DNA from: Streptomyces spongiicola
GTDB lineage: Bacteria > Actinomycetota > Actinomycetes > Streptomycetales > Streptomycetaceae
Assembly (NCBI RefSeq): GCF_003122365.1
Contig: NZ_CP029254.1
Span: forward strand, 372,001 to 436,000
DNA length: 64,000 bases
Direction of reading: 5' to 3'
In this document: positions 8,028 through 17,082 of the stretch, one piece after another
Layout of the letters: every line of letters starts with the position of its first letter
Position numbering within the stretch: the first letter of the stretch is position 1
Program-made: the position numbers and the translations under genes
Notes under the pieces: model-generated
The model's database searches: none
The model's input: the letters and a program-made list of their open reading frames with translations, nothing else
Told to the model about the DNA's origin: nothing

Positions 8028-8963
8028 GTGACGCGACGCCTGATGCTCCTCGACACCGCCTCCCTCTACTTCCGCGCCTACTACGGGGTGCCGGACTCCG
8101 TGCGCGCCCCCGACGGCACCCCCGTGAACGCCGTCCGCGGACTGCTCGAGTTCATCACCCGGCTGATCCAGGACCACCGCCCGGACGAGCTCGTGGCCTG
8201 CATGGACGCGGACTGGCGACCGCACTGGCGGGTCGAGCTGATCCCCTCGTACAAGGCCCACCGGGTGGCGGTGGAGTCCGTGGCCGGGCCGGACGAGGAA
8301 GAGGTGCCGGACACCCTGTCCCCACAGGTCCCCGTCATCGAGGACGTGCTGGACGCCTTCGGCATCGCGCGGGTCGGCGTCGCGGGCTACGAGGCGGACG
8401 ACGTGATCGGCACGCTCACGGCACGGGCGAGCGGCCCGGTCGACATCGTCACCGGCGACCGGGACCTCTACCAGCTCGTGGACGACGCGCGCGGGATCCG
8501 CGTGCTCTACCCGCTGAAGGGCGTCGGCATGATGCAGGCGACCGACGAGGCGGTGCTCCGCGAGAAGTACGGTGTGGCCGGACCGGGTTACGCCGATCTG
8601 GCCCTGCTGCGCGGCGACCCGAGCGACGGGCTGCCGGGGGTGCCGGGCATCGGCGAGAAGACGGCGGCGAAGCTGCTGGCCGCCCATGGGGACCTGGCCG
8701 GGATCATGGCCGCCGTGGACGACCCGGCGTCCGGGCTGACGCCGGCCCAGCGCAGGCGGCTGGACGAGGCACGGCCCTATCTGGCGGTCGCCCCGAAGGT
8801 CGTCCGGGTCGCGGACGACGTGCCCCTGCCCGGCTTCGATCCGGCCTTGCCGAGGGCGCCCCGCGACCCGGCCGGGCTCGACGGCCTCGCCGCGCGCTGG
8901 GGTCTGGGCAGGGCGGTGGGCCGGCTGCGCACCGAGCTGTCGGGCGCGAACCCGCCGCACTGA
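8028..8963 (+). CDS. 5'-3' exonuclease (PIN and H3TH domains)
   Basis: Stand-alone 5'-3' exonuclease of 311 residues, related to the 5' nuclease domain of DNA polymerase I. Such proteins remove RNA primers or flaps during replication and repair. The metal-binding acidic residues of the PIN-like domain are visible in MLLDTASLYFRAY, GYEADDVIGTL and VTGDRDLYQLV. The helix-3-turn-helix DNA clamp is at about residues 185-220 (LLRGDPSDGLPGVPGIGEKT). The length is normal. GTG 8028 is the first start in frame after the repeat array; ATG 8043 is an alternative. The gene stands alone, with an iron-box promoter for the next gene immediately behind it. Confidence 0.9.
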   Translation: MTRRLMLLDTASLYFRAYYGVPDSVRAPDGTPVNAVRGLLEFITRLIQDHRPDELVACMDADWRPHWRVELIPSYKAHRVAVESVAGPDEEEVPDTLSPQVPVIEDVLDAFGIARVGVAGYEADDVIGTLTARASGPVDIVTGDRDLYQLVDDARGIRVLYPLKGVGMMQATDEAVLREKYGVAGPGYADLALLRGDPSDGLPGVPGIGEKTAAKLLAAHGDLAGIMAAVDDPASGLTPAQRRRLDEARPYLAVAPKVVRVADDVPLPGFDPALPRAPRDPAGLDGLAARWGLGRAVGRLRTELSGANPPH

Positions 8964-8966
8964 GTG

Positions 8967-8985
8967 TTAGCTTAGGCAAGCCTAA
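8967..8985 (+). promoter_or_regulatory. Iron box (DmdR/IdeR operator)
   Basis: The 19-base sequence ttagcttaggcaagcctaa closely matches the actinobacterial iron-box consensus TTAGGTTAGGCTCACCTAA and contains the arms CTTAGGC and GCCTAAG. It lies 24 bases before the start of the siderophore-interacting protein gene, so iron-dependent repression by DmdR1/IdeR is expected. Confidence 0.85.
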
Positions 8986-9009
8986 GCATCTACGTCAGGG
9001 GAGACCGCC

Positions 9010-9846
9010 GTGGCAGACACAGCCGCCCGCAGGGCACCGCAGGTACATCAGGCGCGGGTGCTGCGCACGGAACGGATCACCCCGCACATGGTCCGCCTGG
9101 TCCTCGGCGGCGAGGGACTGGCCTCGTTCGCCCTGGAAGGGTTCACCGACCACTATGTGAAGGTCGTCTTCCCGGCACCGGACACGGCCTACCCGGAGCC
9201 GTTCGACATGGCCCGGATCCGCGAGGAGTTCCCGCGCGACCGGTGGCCCAGCACGCGCACGTACACCGTCCGCTCCTTCGACGCCGTCCACCGGGAACTC
9301 GTCATCGACTTCGTGGTCCACGGCGACGAGGGTCTCGCCGGGCCGTGGGCGGCGCGGGTGCGGCCCGGCGAGACCGTGCGCCTGCTGGGCCCGGGTGGTG
9401 GCTACGCTCCGGACCCGTCGGCGGACTGGCACCTCCTCGCGGGTGACGAGAGCGCGCTCCCGGCCATCGCCGCCGCGCTGGAGCAGATGCCGCGGGGCGC
9501 GCGGGTCCACGCCCTTGTCGAGATCGCCGGACCCGAGGAAGAGCAGAAAATCGCCACCCCGGACGGGGTCATCGTCAGCTGGCTGCACCGGGGCGCCCGT
9601 CCCGTCGGCGAGGCGCTGATCGCCGCGGTGCGCGAACTCGGCTTCCCCGCGGGCGATGTGCACGCCTTCGTACACGGCGAGGCGGGGGCGGTGCGCGAAC
9701 TGCGCCGCCATCTCCGGCTGGAGCGCGGCATCCCGCGGGAGCGGCTGTCCGTGTCGGGCTACTGGCGGACGGGCAAGTCCGACGAGGCCTGGCGGGCCGT
9801 CAAGCGCGACTGGAACGCGGAAGTGGAGCGCGAGCAGGAGACATAG
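9010..9846 (+). CDS. Siderophore-interacting protein (NAD(P)H-dependent ferric-siderophore reductase)
   Basis: A 278-residue flavoprotein of the SIP/ViuB family, which reduces ferric siderophores in the cytoplasm to release iron. An FAD-binding barrel occupies about residues 15-130 (RITPHMVRLVLGGEGL; TRTYTVRSFDA; VHGDEGLAGPWAARVRPGE), and a C-terminal NAD(P)H-binding half follows with WHLLAGDESALPAIAAALE and the terminal motif SGYWRTGKSDEAWR. The GTG start is preceded by an AGGGGAG-like ribosome binding site. The iron box directly upstream places it in the iron-starvation regulon. No siderophore synthesis or uptake genes are adjacent, so it probably serves siderophore systems encoded elsewhere. 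Confidence 0.93.
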   Translation: MADTAARRAPQVHQARVLRTERITPHMVRLVLGGEGLASFALEGFTDHYVKVVFPAPDTAYPEPFDMARIREEFPRDRWPSTRTYTVRSFDAVHRELVIDFVVHGDEGLAGPWAARVRPGETVRLLGPGGGYAPDPSADWHLLAGDESALPAIAAALEQMPRGARVHALVEIAGPEEEQKIATPDGVIVSWLHRGARPVGEALIAAVRELGFPAGDVHAFVHGEAGAVRELRRHLRLERGIPRERLSVSGYWRTGKSDEAWRAVKRDWNAEVEREQET

Positions 9847-10572
9847 CGGGCGGGACGGACGGACGAAGTCCGCAGGCCCGCCCGGGGGGGGTGTGGCAGG
9901 ACGTCGCAGAGGTACCGCCCGCGCCACGGCGGATGTGTACCGGCAGCACGAGGGCCGCGCGAGCATCCCGGTCCGGACCGGACCCGGGTCTCACTCGGGC
10001 TCTCGGCCCGGGACCTGGGCCCGGGACCTGGGCCCGGGAGGCGGGCTCGACTCGGGCTCCGGACTCGGGAGAGCGACTCGACTCGGGAGCGGGACTCGGG
10101 CTCCGGACTCGGGACCCTGGCCCGGGCGACGGGCTCGCGGCGCGCACGCGCATCAATCCATCCAGCGGTGTCCTCGCCGGGGCCGCCGCGGTCGCCGGGC
10201 GCACCGCCTCAGGGGCGCCTCCCCGTGCGCACCCCGCAGCGACCTCCCCCTTGCACGCCTCCGGGGGTACTCCCCCGTACCTCCGCCGCCGTCCCTGTGC
10301 CGCCGTCCCTCGCCTCCGCCGGCATCCGCACCTGGTCACCATCGGTTCCCCGACCCGGCCGCGGGAACGTCGCCGCTGCTCACCTCCCCCATCCCGGCCC
10401 GGTCCGGCCCGCTTGAGCGGTGGAGAGTCCGGTCGGAGCGAGGGCTCGCAAAAAGTTCGGCGACACGGCAGTCAAGACCCGTCTCCGCTCCGTATAGGGG
10501 AGGTGACACCCGCGGCGACGCAGGTCCGGGGAAGAGGGACCGGCCGGAGCGGGCCGCGGCGAGGGGAGAGCG
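9847..10572. other. 726-bp intergenic region upstream of the ECF sigma gene, with direct repeats
   Basis: No credible gene is seen. The middle holds a 13-bp tandem unit (gcccgggacctgg at 10006-10018 and 10019-10031, then partial) and a 21-bp direct repeat (10050-10070 and 10094-10114, actcgggctccggactcggga) with a 44-base period. Near the sigma gene, GTCAAG at about 10473 and TATAGG at about 10495 are spaced like a vegetative promoter. This is a weak match. Confidence 0.5.
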
Positions 10573-11157
10573 GTGAAGGAAGCGATACACATCACAGGGG
10601 CACCATCGACGGGGCCGGGGCTCGACGAACTTCTCGTCCGGGTCGCGCGCGGCGATCAGCAGGCCTTCTCGCGTGTGTACGACGCGGTCTGCGGACCCGT
10701 ACTCGGCGTCGTGCGCGGCGTGTTGCGCGATCCGGCGCAGTCCGAGGAGGTCGCGCAGGAGGTCCTGGTCGAGCTGTGGCGGACCGCCGCGCGCTACCAG
10801 CCGTCGCGTGGCTCCGCCCTAACCTGGACCCTGACCCTCGCCCACCGCCGCGCCGTCGACCGCGTACGCTCCGCCCAGGCCGCCGTCGAACGCGAGCGGA
10901 AGGCCGCCCGCCTCGGCGGTACACCGGCTTTCGACGACGTCGTCGAACAGGTCGAGGCGCGACTGGAGCGGGAGCAGGTGCGGCGCTGCCTGCGCACACT
11001 GACCGAGCTCCAGCGCCAGTCGGTGACCCTGGCCTACTACCGCGGCCTCGCCTACCGGGAGGTCGCCGAACTGCTCGCGGTGCCACTGGGCACCGTGAAG
11101 ACACGGATGCGCGACGGGCTGATCCGCCTGCGCGACTGCCTGGGGGTGAACGCATGA
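10573..11157 (+). CDS. sigK: ECF RNA polymerase sigma factor, SigK-like
   Basis: Extracytoplasmic-function sigma factor of 194 residues. Region 2 is at about residues 20-90 (ARGDQQAFSRVYDAV; DPAQSEEVAQEVLVELWR; RGSALTWTLTLAHRRAVDRV) and region 4 at about 125-190 (LTELQRQSVTLAYYRGLAYR; VPLGTVKTRMRDGLIRLR). The sequence style and the downstream RskA-type anti-sigma gene match the SigK group, which in mycobacteria responds to redox state; the symbol is given on that basis. GTG 10573 follows a GGGGAGAG ribosome binding site. The stop codon overlaps the start of a small ORF as ATGA. In this family the sigma factor is held inactive by the anti-sigma protein until the signal arrives. Confidence 0.88.
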   Translation: MKEAIHITGAPSTGPGLDELLVRVARGDQQAFSRVYDAVCGPVLGVVRGVLRDPAQSEEVAQEVLVELWRTAARYQPSRGSALTWTLTLAHRRAVDRVRSAQAAVERERKAARLGGTPAFDDVVEQVEARLEREQVRRCLRTLTELQRQSVTLAYYRGLAYREVAELLAVPLGTVKTRMRDGLIRLRDCLGVNA

Positions 11158-11387
11158 GCCGGAGGAAGGAGCGCCGCTCGGTGGAGAACGCCTACCGAAG
11201 GCCCGTCGACCGGCCCCGGCGGGAGCGTGCTCCCGAAACGGGACGGCCGGACCGGACCGGGCACGGTGGTCCCGGACCGGCCCGGCCGTCGACCGACGCG
11301 CTTCGCCGGCCGCGCGCCCTCCGGGGCCGGGAGGCCGCGGCCCCGCCCGCGACGGCCACGGCCACGGCAGGGACGGTCATCCGATGA
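11154..11387 (+). CDS. Small Arg/Pro-rich ORF bridging sigma and anti-sigma genes
   Basis: A 77-codon frame whose ATG overlaps the sigma-factor stop (ATGA at 11154-11157) and whose TGA overlaps the anti-sigma ATG (ATGA at 11384-11387). About 86 percent of its codons end in G or C, as in true genes here. The product would be a very basic, probably disordered protein (MSRRKERRSVENAYRR and onward, rich in Arg, Pro and Ala), with no recognised domain. The exact double overlap argues for translational coupling through all three genes. Alternatively the frame is fortuitous, kept open by high GC, and ribosomes simply carry through to the anti-sigma gene. Function unknown. Confidence 0.5.
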   Translation: MSRRKERRSVENAYRRPVDRPRRERAPETGRPDRTGHGGPGPARPSTDALRRPRALRGREAAAPPATATATAGTVIR

Positions 11388-12196
11388 GCGCCGCTGCGAA
11401 GGGAGCGGACCGGGACGCCGAACTGCACACGCTGACGGGCGCGTACGCCCTCAATGCGCTGGGCGACCGGGAGCGTACCCGGTTCGAACGGCATCTGGCC
11501 GTGTGCCCGGCGTGCGCGCAGGAGGTGCGGGAGCTAGGGGCCACCGCGGTACGACTCGGCCTGGCCGCGACAGAGATCCCGCCGTCCGCGTTGAAGTCCC
11601 AGGTGATGGCCCGGATCTCGACCGTCCGCCAGGAACCTCCGAAGGTCGCCGCCGCGGGGGCCGGCCGTATCCCGCCCCCGGTGCACAGGGCCCGCCCGTC
11701 CGGCCGGCGCAGGCTCGCCGGGTTCGTACTCGCCGCGTGTATCGCGGGGTTGGCGGCGCTCGGCGGCATGGCGGTCGTCCAGCAGCGGGCCGCCGACGAG
11801 GCGCGGGCCGAGGCCCGCGAGGCCGCCGAACTGGCGCAGCGGCGCACCGAGGCGCTCGCGGACGTGCTCACCGCGGCCGACGTACGCACGCGGAGCACGG
11901 CGCTGGGCGAGGGGGCGGCCGGCACGGTCGCCTTCTCCCGGGAGCGGGACCGCGCCGTCTTCCTCGCTTCCGGCCTGCCGCGGCCGGACGGCGGCCGGGT
12001 GTACCAGCTCTGGTTCGCGGACGGCGGTTCCATGCGCCCGGCCGGGCTGCTCGCCTCGGCGGGAAGTGCGGAGGCGTTGCTCATGGAGGGTGCGATCGGC
12101 GGGGCGACGGGCGTGGGCATCACCGTCGAGCCGCCCGGCGGCTCCCGCGCCCCCACCTCCGAGCCACTGGGACTGCTGAGTTTCCCGTCCGGGTAG
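11384..12196 (+). CDS. rskA: Zinc-type anti-sigma factor, RskA-like
   Basis: Single-pass membrane anti-sigma factor of 270 residues, the expected inhibitor of the upstream ECF sigma factor. An N-terminal ZAS domain (about residues 10-75) carries the H-x3-C-x2-C motif in RHLAVCPACAQEV. One membrane helix at about residues 108-132 (LAGFVLAACIAGLAALGGMA) is followed by a coiled stretch rich in Glu/Ala/Arg and an extracytoplasmic RskA domain (VYQLWFADGGSMRPAGLL). RskA proteins are normally released by regulated proteolysis; a site-2-protease-like gene lies elsewhere in this window but any link is speculative. The start overlaps the preceding small ORF by four bases. Confidence 0.88.
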   Translation: MSAAAKGADRDAELHTLTGAYALNALGDRERTRFERHLAVCPACAQEVRELGATAVRLGLAATEIPPSALKSQVMARISTVRQEPPKVAAAGAGRIPPPVHRARPSGRRRLAGFVLAACIAGLAALGGMAVVQQRAADEARAEAREAAELAQRRTEALADVLTAADVRTRSTALGEGAAGTVAFSRERDRAVFLASGLPRPDGGRVYQLWFADGGSMRPAGLLASAGSAEALLMEGAIGGATGVGITVEPPGGSRAPTSEPLGLLSFPSG

Positions 12197-13075
12197 GGCC
12201 GGGCACGACGGCCGCCCCCGGGCCGCCCCTCGCCTCTCCGAACCGGCCGGCGCGGGCCGGCCCGGTGGGATGCCCCTATCTGTTTCGTCAACCTCGGTGG
12301 GGTCGATTCATAGGGGTTGATGCTGGTTTTCGGGAACGTTTCGCGAAGCGGGATGTTCCCGGCGGATCGGGTGGCTGATGGGCAGGCCGGTGGTCGGCAG
12401 GGCCGGAGTGACCGTGCCGGTGCACGGGCGTGATGGGGTCTGGAGGGCAGGGGTGGTGGAGCCGTCAGGCCCCTCATCAGCGGTCAGGCGGTGCCCCAAG
12501 CCCCGGCGGCAACACCCCCGGGTCATCCCTTCGACAGGGGGCAGACAGCCATACCGGGCCCGGAGGCCAGGCGCCCCGTTTCAGGGCCACGAGAAAGGCA
12601 ACGGGCCAGTGGGGGCAGGCCGGCACAGGCGGCACAGGCGGCACAGGCTGGTCGGAACCTGCGGCAGTGACGCGGGGGCGCGCCCCGACGGGTCCGACGG
12701 TCCGGGCCGCACATCGGCCGGTGCCGTCCCCGGACACCACGCCCACCGCCGGTGCGAACGGTGCAGCCGGTGCGAACAGTGCGAACGGCGCCCGGCAGGA
12801 CGACGCCCGACGGTCCGACGCCCGGCAGGACGGCCGAACTGCGGGACGGCAGGGCGGCGCGGGGTGGCAGGGCACGGCGTCGCCGGCCGGGCCATGTCGG
12901 CACCGGCACCGGCACCAACACCGAAACCGACACCGGTTCCGTGCCGGGCCACCCCGGCACCGGCTTCGGCACCGGCTTCGGCCGACCGGTGCCGGCAGTG
13001 GCCGTGGCGGCTGCGAGCCGCCGGTCACGCGGTGCGCCGCACTCCCACGGGCGGCCTGCCGGGCCTCCCCGGAGG
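12197..13075. other. 880-bp intergenic region with low-complexity repeats
   Basis: No gene is supported here. An AT-richer segment at 12275-12370 contains an imperfect inverted repeat (gggaac at 12332-12337 with gttccc at 12355-12360, and inner cgc/gcg arms). Further on are three 9-bp units ggcacaggc (about 12622-12648), two copies of cgcccggcaggacg, and many ggcaccggc-type words. Reading frames here are long only because of GC content, and none resembles a known protein. Confidence 0.55.
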
Positions 13076-15904
13076 TCAGCCGACCGAGCTGTACGCCACC
13101 ACACCGCGCAGCACCGCGTCCACGGCCTTGCGGGCGTTGCGCGCCACCGTGGAGTTCTCGCCCGGCGCCGCGGCCGCGATCTGGCCGAGTACGTCGATGA
13201 CCTGCTTGGTCCAGCGCACGAAGTCGCCCGCGGGCATCTCCGCCTCGCGCAGCACCTCGTCCAGGCCCCTGCCCGAGGCCCACTGGTACACCGCCCAGGC
13301 GAATCCGAGGTCGGGCTCGCGCTGGCCCACGCCCTCGGCCTGGTTGATGCGGAACTCCTCCTCGAGCGCGTCCAGCCGGCCCCAGATCCGCACCATCTCG
13401 CCGAGCGCTGCCTTCGACCTGCCGGAGGGCAGCCTGGGCGCCACGGCGTCGTCGGCCTGGCGTGCCTCGTACACCAGAGCCGAGACGCAGGAGGCCAGTT
13501 CGGCCGGGTTCAGCCCCTCCCACACCCCGTCGCGCAGGCACTCGCTGGCCAGCAGGTCCAGCTCGCCGTAGAGCCGGGCGAGCCGGCGGCCGTGCTCGGT
13601 GACCTCGTCGCCGCGGAGGTAGTCCAGCTCGGTGAGCAGCGCGACGATGCGGTCGAAGGTGCGGGCGATGGTGTTCGTCCGGCCCTCGATGCGGCGCTCC
13701 AGCTGGCGGGTGTCGCGCTGGAGCCGGTGGTGGCGCTCCGCCCAGCGGGCGTGGTCCTCGCGTTCGTCGCAGCCGTGGCAGGGATGGGCGCGGATCTCCC
13801 TGCGCAGCCGGGCGATCTCGCGGTCGTCCGCGGCCGCGGCGCGCGGCCTGCGGTGCCGGTCGGGCACGATGTGCCCGGCCTTGGTCCGCAGGGCGGAGGC
13901 GAGGTCGCGCCGGGACTGGGGGGAGCGCGGGTTGAAGGACTTGGGGATCCGCATCCGCTCCAGCGGCTCCACGGGGACCGGGAAGTCCATCGAGGCGAGC
14001 CGCTTGACCTGGCGTTCGGCCGTCAGCACCACGGGGCGCGGCCCGTCGTGGTACTCGTAGCCCCGGTGGCCGTTGGACCTGCCGGCCGGCAGCCCGGGGT
14101 CGAGGACGAGCGCGAGCCCGGCGAACTTGCCGGTGGGCACGTGGATGACGTCGCCCGGCCTGAGCTTCTCCAGTGAGTCCGCGGCGGCCGCCCGGCGCTG
14201 GGCGGCGCCCTGCTTGGCCAGTTCGGTCTCACGGTCCTTCAGTTCGCGGCGCAGCCGCGCGTACTCCTCGAAGTCCCCCAGGTGGCAGGTCATGCCCTCC
14301 CGGTAGCCCTCGAGCCCCTCCTCGTTGCGCTGCACCTGGCGCGAGATGCCGACGACCGACCTGTCCGCCTGGAACTGGGCGAAGGAGGTCTCCAGCAGTT
14401 CCCTCGAGCGGTGGCGCCCGAACTGCTGCACGAGGTTGACCGCCATGTTGTACGACGGCTTGAAGCTCGAGCGCAGCGGATACGTACGGGTGCCGGCGAG
14501 TCCGGCGAGCGCGCCCGGGTCCATCCCGCGCTGCCAGAGCACGACGGCGTGGCCCTCCACGTCGATGCCGCGCCGGCCCGCGCGTCCGGTCAGCTGGGTG
14601 TACTCGCCGGGGGTGATGTCGGCGTGCTGCTCGCCGTTCCACTTGACGAGCTTCTCCAGCACCACGGACCTGGCGGGCATGTTGATGCCGAGGGCCAGGG
14701 TCTCGGTGGCGAACACGGCCTTGACGAGGCCGCGGACGAAGAGTTCCTCGACGACCTCCTTGAACGTGGGGAGCATTCCGGCGTGGTGTGCGGCTATGCC
14801 CCGCTCCAGTCCCTCCAGCCACTCGTAGTACCCGAGGACGTGGAGGTCCTCGCGGGGGATGGAGGCCGTGCGCGCCTCGACGATCGACCGCACCTCCAGG
14901 CGCGCCTCCTCGTCGTTGAGCCGCAGTCCGGCGAACAGGCACTGCTGGACGGCGGCCTCGCAGGCGGCTCTGCTGAAGATGAACGTGATGGCGGGTAGCA
15001 GCCCTTCCGCGTCCAGCCGCTCGACGACCTCGGGCCGCCCCGGGGTCCAGATGCGGCCCCGCTGCCGGCGCTCGCGCTCGCGGTCGGCCTCGCGGACCAT
15101 CTTGCCGCGGCGGCGGTCACGCGGGTTGTACGTGCGGGAGTTCTCCGTCCTGGCCAGGCGGACCAGGTCGGGGTTGACCTCGCGCCGGGCGGCGCCGCGG
15201 CCGCCGTGGTCGGTCTCCTCCTCGAAGAGGTCGTACATCCGGCGTCCGGCGAGCACGTGCTGCCACAGGGGCACGGGGCGCGACTCCGAGACGATCACTT
15301 CGGTGTCGCCTCGTACGGTGTCGAGCCAGTCGCCGAACTCCTCCGCGTTGGACACCGTCGCCGAGAGCGAGACCAGGGTCACCGACTCGGGGAGGTGGAT
15401 GATCACTTCTTCCCAGACGGCGCCTCTGAAGCGGTCGGAGAGGTAGTGCACCTCGTCCATGACCACGTACCCGAGGCCGCTCAGCGACCGGGAGCCCGCG
15501 TACAGCATGTTGCGCAGGACCTCGGTGGTCATGACGACGACCGGCGCCTCGGGGTTGACGCTGTTGTCGCCGGTGAGCAGGCCGACCTTGCCGGGGCCGT
15601 ACCGCTTGACCAGATCCGAGTACTTCTGGTTGGACAGCGCCTTGATGGGGGTCGTGTAGAAGCACTTGCGCCCCTGGGAGAGAGCCAGGTGCACGGCGAA
15701 CTCGCCGACGATCGTCTTCCCGGAACCCGTGGGGGCCGCCACGAGCACGCCCTTGCCCGCCTCCAGCGCCTCGCAGGCCTCGACCTGGAACGGGTCCAGC
15801 CCGAAGTCGTACATCTCGCGGAAGGGAGCGAGCGCGGTGGCCTGCTCGGCGGCACGGATCCGGGCGGCCGCGTACCGCTCGGCTGGTGAGAGGTCCTGTG
15901 TCAT
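13076..15904 (-). CDS. helY: Ski2-like DEAD/DEAH-box RNA helicase (HelY type)
   Basis: Large ATP-dependent helicase of 942 residues, related to Ski2/Mtr4 and mycobacterial HelY, thought to act in RNA processing or turnover. Walker A APTGSGKT is at residues 57-64, the DEVH box follows in YVVMDEVHYLSDRFRG, motif III is SLSATVSN, and the second RecA domain contains FATETLALGINMPARSV and the QLTGRAGRRGID motif. The C-terminal half is the family-specific DSHCT-type domain. ATG 15904 (MTQDLSPAERYAAA) was chosen over a far upstream in-frame start; a TAGGCT box 11 bases before it suggests a very short leader. It lies downstream of tatC on the same strand, as in mycobacteria. Confidence 0.92.
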   Translation of the reverse strand: MTQDLSPAERYAAARIRAAEQATALAPFREMYDFGLDPFQVEACEALEAGKGVLVAAPTGSGKTIVGEFAVHLALSQGRKCFYTTPIKALSNQKYSDLVKRYGPGKVGLLTGDNSVNPEAPVVVMTTEVLRNMLYAGSRSLSGLGYVVMDEVHYLSDRFRGAVWEEVIIHLPESVTLVSLSATVSNAEEFGDWLDTVRGDTEVIVSESRPVPLWQHVLAGRRMYDLFEEETDHGGRGAARREVNPDLVRLARTENSRTYNPRDRRRGKMVREADRERERRQRGRIWTPGRPEVVERLDAEGLLPAITFIFSRAACEAAVQQCLFAGLRLNDEEARLEVRSIVEARTASIPREDLHVLGYYEWLEGLERGIAAHHAGMLPTFKEVVEELFVRGLVKAVFATETLALGINMPARSVVLEKLVKWNGEQHADITPGEYTQLTGRAGRRGIDVEGHAVVLWQRGMDPGALAGLAGTRTYPLRSSFKPSYNMAVNLVQQFGRHRSRELLETSFAQFQADRSVVGISRQVQRNEEGLEGYREGMTCHLGDFEEYARLRRELKDRETELAKQGAAQRRAAAADSLEKLRPGDVIHVPTGKFAGLALVLDPGLPAGRSNGHRGYEYHDGPRPVVLTAERQVKRLASMDFPVPVEPLERMRIPKSFNPRSPQSRRDLASALRTKAGHIVPDRHRRPRAAAADDREIARLRREIRAHPCHGCDEREDHARWAERHHRLQRDTRQLERRIEGRTNTIARTFDRIVALLTELDYLRGDEVTEHGRRLARLYGELDLLASECLRDGVWEGLNPAELASCVSALVYEARQADDAVAPRLPSGRSKAALGEMVRIWGRLDALEEEFRINQAEGVGQREPDLGFAWAVYQWASGRGLDEVLREAEMPAGDFVRWTKQVIDVLGQIAAAAPGENSTVARNARKAVDAVLRGVVAYSSVG

Positions 15905-16080
15905 CTTGCAGTCGAGCCTACCCGCCGGGTCCGACAGCGGGCGCGAGCTTATTTCGGGGCGGCGCCGGGACGGGTCCGGGACGGGCGGGCACAGGGGGCG
16001 TGCCCGCCGCCCGTCGGGGATGCCCGCCGGACGAGGTCGCCCTGCCCGTGCGGGCGGCGCGCCCGCCCTCGGGACCCGGG

Positions 16081-17040
16081 TCAGGTGACGTCGTCGTACC
16101 CGTTGATCCGGTCCCGGTCCCGGTCCCGGTCGCCGCTCGACTGCTCGGGGAGCGCGCGGGCGGCGGTGACGGGCCCGGCGTCGCCGACGTCCTCGGGGGT
16201 GAGGTCGAGCCTGGATGCCTCGTCGTCGCTCAGGCCGGCGTCGGGGTCCCTGCGCCGGCGGCGGGCGTCGTTGAGGAAGGAGAAGCCCACGGCGATGAAG
16301 TAGAGGACGGCCAGCGGGCCGGCCAGGAGCAGCATCGAGATCGGCTCGCCGCCGGGCGTGGCGATCGCGGCGAAGGCGGTGAGGCCGACGATCATTCCGC
16401 GCCACCAGCGCAGCATCCGCCGGCCGGTCAGTACACCGGTCATGTTGAGCAGGATGAGCAGCAGCGGGAGTTCGAAGGCGACACCGAAGACGATCACCAT
16501 GCGGGTGATCAGGTCAAGGTAGTCGTCCAGCGGCAGCAGGGGCCTCGCGCCGGACGGTGCGAAGCCGAGCATGATCTCGGCGGTCTGCGGGAGGATCGAG
16601 TACGCGAGGTAGGCGCCGCCCAGGAACAGCGGCACGCCGGCGGCGACGAAGCTCAGCGCGTAGCGCTTCTCGTGGTTGTGCAGCCCGGGAGCGACGAAGG
16701 CCCAGAGCTGGTAGAGCCAGACCGGGGTCGCCGCCAGCACGCCCGCCATCAGGGCGACCTTCAGCGCGATGGTGAACGGTGACAGGAGCCCCTGTGTCGT
16801 CATCTCGGCGCAGAGCTGGCCGTTCCGCATGACGACCTGGCCGTTCGCGCAGCCGACCGACTCCAGGATCGGCCGCATCAGGAACGCGAAGATCTCCTTC
16901 TGGAAGAAGGCCGCGGCGACCGTGGCCACCGCGATCGCCAGCACCGACTTCAGGAGCCGGTTGCGCAACTCACGCAGGTGTTCACCGAGCGGCATCCGCC
17001 CCTCGGTGTCCTTGTCCTGCTTGCGGGCGGACTTGAGCAA
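16081..17040 (-). CDS. tatC: Twin-arginine translocase subunit TatC
   Basis: Core membrane subunit of the Tat protein export system, which moves folded proteins with twin-arginine signals. The 319-residue protein has the TatC signature near the N-terminus (MPLGEHLRELRNRLLKS), six predicted membrane helices, and conserved segments such as FSPFTIALKVAL-like LLSPFTIALK, HEKRYAL and FGVAFELPLLL. A charged Asp/Arg-rich tail of about 65 residues follows the last helix. A TTG start at 17040 fits the AGGAAG ribosome binding site and the usual Streptomyces N-terminus; ATG at the MPLGEH segment is an alternative. It forms an operon with tatA 42 bases upstream. TatB is not in this window. Confidence 0.95.
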   Translation of the reverse strand: MLKSARKQDKDTEGRMPLGEHLRELRNRLLKSVLAIAVATVAAAFFQKEIFAFLMRPILESVGCANGQVVMRNGQLCAEMTTQGLLSPFTIALKVALMAGVLAATPVWLYQLWAFVAPGLHNHEKRYALSFVAAGVPLFLGGAYLAYSILPQTAEIMLGFAPSGARPLLPLDDYLDLITRMVIVFGVAFELPLLLILLNMTGVLTGRRMLRWWRGMIVGLTAFAAIATPGGEPISMLLLAGPLAVLYFIAVGFSFLNDARRRRRDPDAGLSDDEASRLDLTPEDVGDAGPVTAARALPEQSSGDRDRDRDRINGYDDVT

Positions 17041-17082
17041 CCCACTTCCTCGTCTCGTGCGGGAACCGTCGGGGGAACCGGG

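Noticed and set aside
7586..8056. N-terminal extension of the betaine transporter ATPase through the tandem repeat
   Set aside because: The frame is open only because of GC content. The product would be repeats of the type RGTAIRGCG, and a good family start exists at 7585.
12477..13541. Long minus-strand frame overlapping the end of helY
   Set aside because: It is a shadow of helY in another frame with an unnatural Arg/Gly/Pro composition and no family resemblance.
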